Assembly: GCA_020438665.1 (NCBI GenBank) | Contig: JAGQUE010000551.1 | Coordinates: forward strand, 1 to 5,161 | Length of the DNA: 5,161 bases | Direction: 5' to 3' | Source: Nocardioidaceae bacterium | GTDB taxonomy: Bacteria; Actinomycetota; Actinomycetes; Propionibacteriales; Nocardioidaceae | Shown: positions 1 through 5,161 of the stretch, in pieces | How positions within the stretch are numbered: position 1 is the stretch's first letter | Layout of the letters: the number at the start of each line of letters is the position of its first letter | Translations under genes and position numbers: made by a program | The notes under the pieces: generated by a model | The model's database searches: none | What the model saw: only the letters and a program-made list of their open reading frames with translations | What the model was told of the DNA's origin: nothing

Positions 1-1
1 C

Positions 2-433
2 CTCGAGCCGCACATGGAGAAGACCGACGAGTCCGTAAAGGGCACCATCGTGCTGTCCACAGTGAGGGTCGACGTCCACGACATCGGCAAGAACCTCGTC
101 AACATCATGCTCGAGGGCGCCGGCTTCGAGGTCATCGACCTCGGCGTGCAGGTAGCACCGGAGAAGTTCATCGCCGCGATCGAGGAGCACCAGCCCGACA
201 TCGTCGGGATGTCGGCGTTCCTCACCACGACGATGCCGATGTTCAAGGCCAACATCAACGCCCTCGAGAAGGCCGGTCTCCGCAACGACGTCATCGTCAT
301 GGTGGGCGGCGCCCCCGTCACCCAGGAGTACGCCGACGCGGTCGGTGCCGACGGCTACGCGGCCGACGCGTCAGCGTGCGTCAAGCGCGCCAAGGAGCTT
401 CTCAACCAGCGCCGGGCCCGCGTGCTCGCCTGA
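2..433 (+). CDS. Corrinoid (B12-binding) protein of a methyltransferase system, 5'-truncated by window edge
   Basis: The reading frame is open from base 2, so the real start lies upstream; the ATG at 14 is internal. About 144 residues remain. They form the Rossmann-like cobalamin domain of the MtbC/MttC/MtmC type and of the MetH B12 domain; the N-terminal helical cap of roughly 80 residues is expected outside the window. Counting from the Met at 14, the signature Asp-x-His-x-x-Gly is DVHDIG at residues 20-25, with His22 (bases 77-79) the expected lower axial cobalt ligand. It is followed by KNLV, then GMSAFLTTTM (the Ser-x-Leu region) and VGGAPV (the Gly-Gly loop for the nucleotide tail). The protein is cytoplasmic and carries the methyl group as methyl-Co(III). 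Oddities: the residue before the Asp is Val where Gly is usual, and Ser-Ala-Phe replaces Ser-x-Leu. The pterin methyltransferase gene follows 38 bp later. Family assignment is firm; the substrate is unknown. Confidence 0.93.
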   Translation, partial: LEPHMEKTDESVKGTIVLSTVRVDVHDIGKNLVNIMLEGAGFEVIDLGVQVAPEKFIAAIEEHQPDIVGMSAFLTTTMPMFKANINALEKAGLRNDVIVMVGGAPVTQEYADAVGADGYAADASACVKRAKELLNQRRARVLA

Positions 434-458
434 CCCGACGTTCTCGCACAACCCGCAG

Positions 459-464
459 AAAGGA
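459..464 (+). promoter_or_regulatory. Ribosome binding site for the pterin-binding methyltransferase
   Basis: AAAGGA lies 7 bases before the GTG at 472. It supports that GTG over the in-frame ATG at 376, which would lie inside the upstream corrinoid gene and add about 32 basic, unconserved residues. Confidence 0.7.
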
Positions 465-471
465 CAGGCCC

Positions 472-1359
472 GTGAGCGCCGACGGCATCCACTTCGAGAC
501 CAAGCTGAGGTCCGCGACCCAGGAGGTCGTGATCGGCCGCGGCCACCGGTTCTGTCTGATCGGGGAACGGATCAACCCGACCGGGCGCCGGATCTTCCAG
601 GAGCAGCTGCGCGCCGGTGACATGTCCGCGATCGAGCGCGACGTCGCGGCCCAGGTGGTCGGCGGCGCCGACGTGCTCGACGTCAACATGGGCGTCCCGC
701 TGACCGACGAGGCCGACCTGCTGGCCAAGGCGATCACGATGATCCAGAAGCTGACCGACAAGCCGATCTGCATCGACTCCTCGGTGGTGGAGGCCCTCGA
801 GGCCGGCCTGTCGGTCTATCAGGGTCGCGCGCTGGTCAACTCGATCACCGCCGAGGACGACCGGATGGCCGCGATCCTCCCGCTGGTCAAGAAGTACGAC
901 GCCGCGGTCATCGCCCTGCCCAACGACGAGGACGAGATCCCGATGGAGCCGGAGAAGCGGCTCGCCCTGGTCAAGAAGATCGTCGACGTCGCCACCACCG
1001 AATACGGCATCGCGATGCACGACATCGTGATCGACCCGCTGGCGATGCCGATCGGCGCCGACACCTCCTCGGGGGTCAACACGCTCGAGACGATGCGCCG
1101 GGTGCGCGACGAGTTCGGGCTCAACATGACCTGTGGTGCCTCCAACGTGTCGTTCGGGATGCCCGAGCGCCACGCGCTCAACTCGATCTGGCTCCCGATG
1201 GCGATGACCATGGGCCTGACGAGCGCGATCATGGACACCCGCACCCCCGAGATCGTCCAAGCCGTCAAGGCCGCCGACCTGTTCCTCAACCACGACGAGT
1301 GGGGCATGAGCTGGATCGGCGCCGCTCGCGCCAAGAAGGCAGCCGAAGCCGACGCGTGA
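472..1359 (+). CDS. Methyltetrahydrofolate:corrinoid-protein methyltransferase (pterin-binding, DHPS-fold family)
   Basis: A 295-residue single-domain TIM-barrel protein of the pterin-binding family that includes AcsE (CH3-THF:corrinoid methyltransferase), MtrH-like proteins and the folate domain of MetH. It should transfer the methyl group between methyl-corrinoid protein and THF in the cytoplasm. Visible landmarks are GERIN at residues 31-35, DVNMG at 70-74, CIDSS at 100-104 (Asp102), NSI at 123-125, DPLAMPIGAD at 188-197 and GASNVSFGMPER at 222-233, where the Asn (225) is the residue implicated in pterin N5 handling in AcsE. These differ from true folate-synthesis FolP, and the corrinoid-gene context argues against FolP. 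Start: GTG at 472 with AAAGGA 7 bases upstream. The stop overlaps the next start as GTGA, implying translational coupling with the reactivase gene. Length is normal for the stand-alone family (about 260-300 residues). The direction, probably towards methyl-THF, is inferred. Confidence 0.93.
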   Translation: MSADGIHFETKLRSATQEVVIGRGHRFCLIGERINPTGRRIFQEQLRAGDMSAIERDVAAQVVGGADVLDVNMGVPLTDEADLLAKAITMIQKLTDKPICIDSSVVEALEAGLSVYQGRALVNSITAEDDRMAAILPLVKKYDAAVIALPNDEDEIPMEPEKRLALVKKIVDVATTEYGIAMHDIVIDPLAMPIGADTSSGVNTLETMRRVRDEFGLNMTCGASNVSFGMPERHALNSIWLPMAMTMGLTSAIMDTRTPEIVQAVKAADLFLNHDEWGMSWIGAARAKKAAEADA

Positions 1360-3314
1360 GCGACACCGACCCGGACCGCCCCGACTTCTCCCTCGACGAC
1401 ATCCGGCGCGAGGGGCTGCTCCCTCCCGCCGGAGCCGCGCCCGTCGCCCATGACGGCACCGGCCGCGTCGACCTGCGCTTCGCCGTCGAGGGGGCGCCCG
1501 GCACCGAGCCCGCGGTGCGCAGCGTCCGGGTGCCGCCCGGGGTGATGGTCTTCGACGCGGCGTCGTGGAACGGCATCGCGATCGACTCCACCTGCGGCGG
1601 CCACGGCACCTGCCACAAGTGCCGGGTCCGCGTCGAGGGTCCCCCACCGCCCGTGACACGCCACGACGAGCGGACCTTCAGCCCCGACCAGCTGGCGGAC
1701 GGCTGGCGGCTCGCCTGCCTGGCGCCTGCGGTCGCCGACGTGACCGTCACGGTGCCGCCGCTGACCACCCGGCCCAAGGCGGCCACGGTCGGTGTCGGTC
1801 GCCAGGTGATCCTGCGGCCCGCCGTCCAGAAGCGCTACGTCGAGCTGGCCGAGCCGTCGCTGGCCGACCAGCGCACCGACCTGGTGCGGCTGCGCGAGGC
1901 CATCGACGACCTGGAGCTGGGCTGCGACCTGGCGGTCCTCCAGCGGCTGCCCGGGGTGCTCCGGGCCGCCGACTTCAAGGTCACCGCCGTGGTCGTCGAC
2001 GAACAGCTCATCGACGTCGAGCCGGGCGACACGTCGACGGTGCGCCACGGGATCGCCTTCGACCTCGGTACGACGACCGTGGTCGCCACCCTGCTCGACC
2101 TCGAGACCGGGACGCCGGTCGCGGTCGCGTCGATGCTCAACAAACAGCAGCCGTTCGGGGCGGATGTGATCAGCCGGATCTCGGCGACGATGCTCGACCC
2201 GGAGGCACTCGGTCGGCTGCGCGGCGCCGCGCACGACACGCTCGCCGAGCTGGCCGGCGAGGTCTGCGCCGAGGGTGGCGTGGATTCGGCGACCGTCTAT
2301 GAGATCGCCCTCGCCGGCAACGCGACGATGGTCGCGCTGGCGCTCGGGGTCGACCCCGAGCCGCTCGGCGTCGCGCCGTTCGTGATGTCGACGGCGTCGT
2401 TCCCGGGTGTGCTCGCCGCCGACCTCGGGGTGGCGGTCCACCCGCGGGCCCCGGCCGTGGTCTTCCCGGCGCTCGGCGCCTATGTCGGCGGCGACATCGT
2501 CGCGGGCATGCTCGCCACCGGCATGGACCGCGACAAGCGGACCCGGCTCTTCATCGACGTCGGCACCAACTGCGAGATCGTGCTCTCCGACGGCGACCGG
2601 ATCCTCTCCACCGCCGCCCCCGCCGGCCCGGCCTTCGAGGGCGGCGCCATCCGGTGCGGCATGCGCGCCGCCGACGGTGCCATCGAAGTCGTGCGGCTCT
2701 CGGCCGAGGCACCGCCGGTCGAGCTCGGGGTCATCGGCGACGTCGAGCCCAGGGGACTGTGCGGCTCCGGGCTGGTCGACGTGGTCGCCGAGCTGGTCCG
2801 GGTCGGGCTGCTCGACTCGTCGGGACGGTTCGTGCCCGACGACAAGGCCGCCGAGATCGCCCCGGCGCTGGCCGACCGGCTGACCTTCGTGGGCGAGGAG
2901 CGCGTCTTCGTCCTCCACCGGCCGACGCCCGACGCCGAGCCCGCCGAGTCGGTCTATCTCTCCCAGCGCGACGTCCGCGAGCTCCAGTTCGCCAAGGCCG
3001 CGATCTCCACCGGCTGGACGCTGCTTCTGGAGGAGCTGGGGCTCGAGCACGGTGACGTCCAGCAGGTGCTGCTGGCCGGGTCCTTCGGGTCCTACCTGTC
3101 GCCCGCGGCCGCCGTACGCATCGGGCTCGTGCCGACCCTGCCCACGCTGCGCATCGTCTCCGCCGGCAACGTCGCCGGCGAGGGCGCCAAGATGGCGTTG
3201 CTGTCGCTGCGCGAGCGCACCGGCGCCGAGGCGTTGCTGGAGGAGGTGACCTATGTCGAGCTCTCCGACCGGTCCGACTTCAACGACCGCTTCGTCGAGC
3301 AGCTCGCGTTCTGA
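1356..3314 (+). CDS. Corrinoid activation protein, RamA/RACo type: [2Fe-2S] ferredoxin domain plus ASKHA ATPase (DUF4445)
   Basis: A 652-residue protein starting at the GTG that overlaps the previous stop by 4 bp; an in-frame ATG at 1299 would give an unconserved Arg-rich extension. Family role: ATP-dependent reduction of inactive Co(II) corrinoid back to Co(I). An acidic N-terminal stretch of about 35 residues precedes a plant-type ferredoxin domain (about 38-135) with ligands Cys80, Cys86, Cys89 (CGGHGTCHKC) and Cys121 (WRLACLAP), a C-x5-C-x2-C...C pattern. A middle linker region (about 140-230) follows. The actin-like ATPase half carries DLGTTT at 236-241, LAGNATM, DVGTNCEI from residue 401, PAGPAFEGGAIRCGM, GLCGSGLVD, LAGSFGSYL from residue 573 and AGNVAGEGAKM near the C-terminus. 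All expected motifs look intact, so it should be functional. An external electron donor is needed; none is encoded here. It is longer than methanogen RamA (about 540 residues, with C-terminal 4Fe-4S clusters) and closer to bacterial RACo in cofactor type and size. Confidence 0.94.
   Translation: MSDTDPDRPDFSLDDIRREGLLPPAGAAPVAHDGTGRVDLRFAVEGAPGTEPAVRSVRVPPGVMVFDAASWNGIAIDSTCGGHGTCHKCRVRVEGPPPPVTRHDERTFSPDQLADGWRLACLAPAVADVTVTVPPLTTRPKAATVGVGRQVILRPAVQKRYVELAEPSLADQRTDLVRLREAIDDLELGCDLAVLQRLPGVLRAADFKVTAVVVDEQLIDVEPGDTSTVRHGIAFDLGTTTVVATLLDLETGTPVAVASMLNKQQPFGADVISRISATMLDPEALGRLRGAAHDTLAELAGEVCAEGGVDSATVYEIALAGNATMVALALGVDPEPLGVAPFVMSTASFPGVLAADLGVAVHPRAPAVVFPALGAYVGGDIVAGMLATGMDRDKRTRLFIDVGTNCEIVLSDGDRILSTAAPAGPAFEGGAIRCGMRAADGAIEVVRLSAEAPPVELGVIGDVEPRGLCGSGLVDVVAELVRVGLLDSSGRFVPDDKAAEIAPALADRLTFVGEERVFVLHRPTPDAEPAESVYLSQRDVRELQFAKAAISTGWTLLLEELGLEHGDVQQVLLAGSFGSYLSPAAAVRIGLVPTLPTLRIVSAGNVAGEGAKMALLSLRERTGAEALLEEVTYVELSDRSDFNDRFVEQLAF
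3241..3246 (+). promoter_or_regulatory. Strong Shine-Dalgarno inside the reactivase gene for the DUF1638 gene
   Basis: AGGAGG lies 6 bases before the ATG at 3253, within GGAGGAGGTGAC (3239-3250). This is the best ribosome site in the window, and it fixes a start 62 bp before the upstream gene ends. No other ATG, GTG or TTG occurs in frame between 3253 and the conserved core at about 3313. Confidence 0.8.
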
Positions 3315-3897
3315 GCTCGCGCTGATCGCCTGCGGCGCGCTGGCCCAGCCGGCCGCTGAGATCGCCTCCCGCCGCGGCTGGCCGCTCGATGTCCATCCGT
3401 TGCCGCCGCTGCTGCACAACCAGCCCCACCTGATCGCCGCCGAGGTCCGCTCCCTCGCGGTGACGCTGGCCGAGCGCTATGAGCGCGTGCTGGTCGGCTA
3501 TGCCGACTGCGGCACCTATGGTGCGCTCGACACCGTCTGCGAGGAGCTCGGGCTCTCGCGGCTGCCGGGGCTGCACTGCTATGACGTCTATGGCGGCGCG
3601 GCCCGGCTGGCGTCCTACTTCGAGGACCAGCCGGGCACCTATGTCTTCACCGACTTCCTCGTGCGGTCCTTCGAGCGGACCGTGATCCGCGAACTGGGTC
3701 TGGACCGGTGGCCGGAGCTGCGCCAGGACTACTTCGGCTCCTACACCCGTGTCGTCTGGCTCGCCCAGGCGCCTGACGACGAGCTGCGCTCCCTCGCCGA
3801 AGCGGCCGCGGCGCGGCTCGGCCTCCCGCTCACCGTCGTGGACACCGGCCACGCCGGCCTCGAGCAGGCGCTCGGCGATCTCGTGGTTGGCGGCTGA
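3253..3897 (+). CDS. DUF1638 domain protein associated with corrinoid methyltransferase clusters
   Basis: A 214-residue soluble protein with no signal peptide or membrane segment. I assign it to DUF1638 from its pattern: ELALIACGAL (21-30), a YADCGTYGALD segment around Cys86, LHCYDVYGG around Cys109, PGTYVFTDFL, and a C-terminal Rossmann-like half ending LPLTVVDTGHAG. The biochemical function is not established; the family is commonly found beside MttB-type methyltransferase and corrinoid-protein genes, as here. Cys27, Cys86, His108 and Cys109 sit in motif-like positions and could bind a metal or cofactor, which is inference. The first 20 residues are Ser/Thr-rich (SSSPTGPTSTTASSSSS) and result from overlap with the reactivase frame, so they are probably a disordered tail. 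The start is supported by the embedded AGGAGG. It is the last gene of the operon, with a palindrome 60 bp downstream. Confidence 0.82.
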   Translation: MSSSPTGPTSTTASSSSSRSELALIACGALAQPAAEIASRRGWPLDVHPLPPLLHNQPHLIAAEVRSLAVTLAERYERVLVGYADCGTYGALDTVCEELGLSRLPGLHCYDVYGGAARLASYFEDQPGTYVFTDFLVRSFERTVIRELGLDRWPELRQDYFGSYTRVVWLAQAPDDELRSLAEAAAARLGLPLTVVDTGHAGLEQALGDLVVGG

Positions 3898-4066
3898 GCG
3901 CGGCGAGCCCGGCCGGCCTGGCGCCGCCCGTCCCATCTGGTGCGCCGTCGCAGGGGCTTAGTGACCGGTATAGCGGTCACTAACCCGCCTCAGTGGCGCG
4001 GAAGTCAGCCCAACGGCGCAGTAGATGGGTGACCGGCCCGGCCCGGGCGCGACGCCGTACGACGCC
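3898..4066. other. Convergent intergenic region
   Basis: This 169-bp region separates the ends of the DUF1638 gene (+) and the MetF-like gene (-). It holds the inverted repeat at 3958-3983 and three related short segments (3991-4001, 4011-4021, 4068-4078; the last covers the end of the MetF-like gene). I see no coding potential or tRNA in it. Confidence 0.7.
3954..3986. terminator. Perfect inverted repeat between convergent genes; probable bidirectional terminator hairpin or protein-binding palindrome
   Basis: TTAGTGACCG (3958-3967) and CGGTCACTAA (3974-3983) are exact reverse complements around a 6-base loop, GTATAG. Outside them GGG (3954-3956) can pair with CCC (3984-3986), leaving C3957 bulged, so the RNA stem could reach 13 pairs on either strand. 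It lies 60 bp after the DUF1638 stop and 83 bp beyond the MetF-like stop, where a shared terminator is expected. No U-tract follows on either strand, as is common for actinobacterial terminators. The AT-containing arms in such GC-rich surroundings also resemble a TetR-like operator or a dispersed palindromic repeat. The structure is certain; its function is inferred. Confidence 0.6.
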
Positions 4067-4909
4067 TCAGCGGCGCAGCTTGGCGAGCAGCTCCTGGCGC
4101 CAGGCCTCGGTCTCGGCGACCTGGTTGAACGTGTAGAGGTGCAGCCCCTCCACCAGGGCCTCGGGATCGCCGAAGGCGGGGGCGCACTTCTCCAGGAACT
4201 TCTCGCCCGTGAACCCGCCCGGCATCGTCAGCCGCGTCATCAGGCCGGCGTGCTTGGTGAGGAACCGGGTCGAGTCGCCGACCCCGATCTTGGTCGCCAT
4301 CGCCAACAGCTTGGCGCGGTCGATCGGGCCCGGGACGCCGACGAGCAGCGGCATGGTGATGCCGCGCAGTCGCATCCGGTGCAACCAGTCCGACATCGCC
4401 TTGGGGTCGAAGGTCATGTTGCTGACGACGTGCGTGCCGAGCATGCGCTTGTCCCACATCGCCTGGATCGTCACGTCGTCGTGGATCGCGGGGTGCGACT
4501 CGGGATAGCCGGTGATCCCGACGTGCGCGAACGGGCGGCCCAGGTCGGCCAGGTCCGCGAGCAGCGCGACGGAGTCGTGGTAGTCACCCACGGGGTCGGC
4601 GTCACCGCCCGGGACGAAGACGCTCGTCACGCCCGCGGCCGTGAGCCGGTCGACGATCTCGGCCAGCTCGCTGCGGCCGCTCACCATGCGCGCCGCGAGG
4701 TGGGGTACGACGTCGTAGCCGTGCTTGAGCAGCCGCTCACTCAGCTCCAGCGTCTGCTCGAGACCCTTGGTGGGGGACGCGGTGACGGTGAGCTGGACGT
4801 CGGTGGGGACGCCGCCGAGGATCTTGTCCTCGATCGTGGCCGTGGGCAGCACCTCGAAGCGGGCATGCTCGAGGAGTCGCACCACTGTTGGCACGTCTTT
4901 GTTGCGCAT
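4067..4909 (-). CDS. metF: Methylenetetrahydrofolate reductase-like protein (atypical MetF family)
   Basis: A 280-residue TIM-barrel protein of the MetF/MTHFR family. The family interconverts 5,10-methylene-THF and 5-methyl-THF using FAD. Visible features: FEVLP at residues 18-22, where Glu19 aligns with the catalytic Glu of the usual FEFFPP; DVVPHLAAR at 66-74; FVPGGDADPVGDY at 98-110, where Asp103 matches the flavin-site region; and GITGYPESHP at 131-140, the family AGYPExHP signature. The segment that is normally Lys-x-(Asp/Glu)-Ala-Gly-Ala...Thr-Gln reads KRMLGTHVVSNMTFD (154-168), so it is a divergent paralogue rather than the standard methionine-pathway enzyme. Start: ATG at 4909; the frame extends upstream to an ATG at 5014, but that stretch is basic, unconserved and would overlap the divergent gene. 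No clear Shine-Dalgarno precedes 4909. Given the neighbours, it may oxidise methyl-THF made by the corrinoid system (inference). Confidence 0.87.
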   Translation of the reverse strand: MRNKDVPTVVRLLEHARFEVLPTATIEDKILGGVPTDVQLTVTASPTKGLEQTLELSERLLKHGYDVVPHLAARMVSGRSELAEIVDRLTAAGVTSVFVPGGDADPVGDYHDSVALLADLADLGRPFAHVGITGYPESHPAIHDDVTIQAMWDKRMLGTHVVSNMTFDPKAMSDWLHRMRLRGITMPLLVGVPGPIDRAKLLAMATKIGVGDSTRFLTKHAGLMTRLTMPGGFTGEKFLEKCAPAFGDPEALVEGLHLYTFNQVAETEAWRQELLAKLRR

Positions 4910-4994
4910 AGTGCTAGCCCGTTCCGTGATACGCACCAGGGGTCGGACCAGGGTAGCCGCCCGGACCCGTTGGCGCCATGGGTGCACGGGCACA
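4910..4994. other. Divergent intergenic spacer, promoter region presumed
   Basis: These 85 bp separate the MetF-like start (-) from the start of the last gene (+), so promoters for both should be here or overlap the starts. On the minus strand TATCAC lies 17-22 bases before the ATG and could be a weak -10 element, but I see no convincing -35 partner. No strong Shine-Dalgarno is visible for either gene. Confidence 0.4.
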
Positions 4995-5161
4995 ATGAAC
5001 AGCGTGATCACCATCGACCAGGCGGTTCACCTCCGCCGGCTGCTCGACGCCCACGGCCGGGCGTGGCAGCCACAGCCGGGCGACCGGTTCGTGGTCCCCG
5101 ACCGCGACCTCGACGACGCCGTGTTCGTCGTGTCGGAGATGACGATCGAGGTGGAGGACGC
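4995..5161 (+). CDS. Hypothetical protein, 3'-truncated by window edge
   Basis: The frame is open from the ATG at 4995 to the window end, giving 55 codons plus two bases. It begins MNSVITIDQAVHLRRLLDAH, then WQPQPGDRFVVPDRDLDDAVFVVSEMTIEVED. A GTG three codons in (5004) is an equally possible start. The GDRFVVPDRDLDD segment followed by F-V-V-S-x-M-T-I-E-V is a pattern I associate with a small soluble actinobacterial family of unknown function, sometimes labelled in databases as pilus assembly protein CpaE; I think that label is unreliable. There is no signal peptide or membrane segment in the visible part. It is divergent from the MetF-like gene and nothing visible links it to corrinoid chemistry. 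Confidence 0.7.
   Translation, partial: MNSVITIDQAVHLRRLLDAHGRAWQPQPGDRFVVPDRDLDDAVFVVSEMTIEVED

Noticed and set aside
376..471. Upstream in-frame ATG for the pterin-binding methyltransferase
   Set aside because: It lies inside the corrinoid gene, adds a basic Pro/Arg-rich stretch unlike the family, and the GTG at 472 has a good ribosome site.
472..1359. Dihydropteroate synthase (FolP) for folate synthesis
   Set aside because: The fold is shared, but GERIN, DPLAMPIGAD and GASNVSFG are the methyltransferase-branch motifs, and the neighbours are corrinoid genes rather than folate genes.
355..1659. A 434-codon minus-strand open frame over the corrinoid and pterin genes
   Set aside because: Arg/Gly/Asp/His-rich antisense shadow of well-supported plus-strand genes, with no recognisable domain.
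1741..1752. GTGACCGTCAC-like palindrome resembling the intergenic half-site
   Set aside because: It lies inside the reactivase coding sequence where Val-Thr-Val-Thr codons produce it readily; there is no reason to treat it as an operator.
819..3419. An 866-codon open frame on the minus strand opposite three plus-strand genes
   Set aside because: It is a composition artefact: strong G/C at third positions removes stops from the antisense frame. Its translation is rich in Gly, Arg, Asp, His and Val with no domain pattern, while the plus-strand frames carry clear family motifs.
4910..5014. Longer form of the MetF-like protein starting from the ATG at 5014
   Set aside because: The extra 35 residues look like translated promoter DNA and would overlap the divergent gene start; family homology begins shortly after the Met at 4909.
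1..5161. CRISPR arrays, insertion sequences, tRNA or rRNA genes
   Set aside because: No regularly spaced repeats, transposase-like proteins, cloverleaf sequences or rRNA-like segments were seen on either strand.

Overview
The window is a piece of a high-GC genome with strong G/C bias at codon third positions and GTG as well as ATG starts. This fits an actinobacterium; a Nocardioides-like member of the Propionibacteriales is my guess from general sequence style, not from a search. It holds most of a cobalamin (corrinoid)-dependent methyl-transfer module feeding one-carbon units into tetrahydrofolate (THF).

Layout: 2-433 (+) is the C-terminal part of a B12-binding corrinoid protein whose start lies outside the window. 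472-1359 (+) is a pterin-binding (DHPS-fold) methyltransferase that would move the methyl group between the corrinoid protein and THF. 1356-3314 (+) is a RamA/RACo-type corrinoid reactivase with an N-terminal [2Fe-2S] domain and a C-terminal ASKHA ATPase. 3253-3897 (+) is a DUF1638 protein of unknown function. These four genes are tightly packed, with a 38-bp gap, a 4-bp GTGA overlap and a 62-bp overlap carrying an embedded Shine-Dalgarno, so they are almost certainly one operon. A 169-bp convergent intergenic region (3898-4066) follows, with a perfect 10-bp inverted repeat at 3958-3983. On the minus strand, 4909-4067 is an atypical MetF-like methylenetetrahydrofolate reductase. After an 85-bp divergent spacer, 4995-5161 (+) is the beginning of a hypothetical protein running off the end.

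Inferred working model: a substrate-specific methyltransferase, probably of the MttB superfamily and probably encoded just upstream of base 1, demethylates a methylated amine or betaine and loads the methyl group on the corrinoid protein. The pterin-binding enzyme passes it to THF. The MetF-like enzyme oxidises methyl-THF to methylene-THF. The ASKHA protein rescues the corrinoid when Co(I) oxidises to Co(II). DUF1638 is the component without an established role. The substrate cannot be read from this window.
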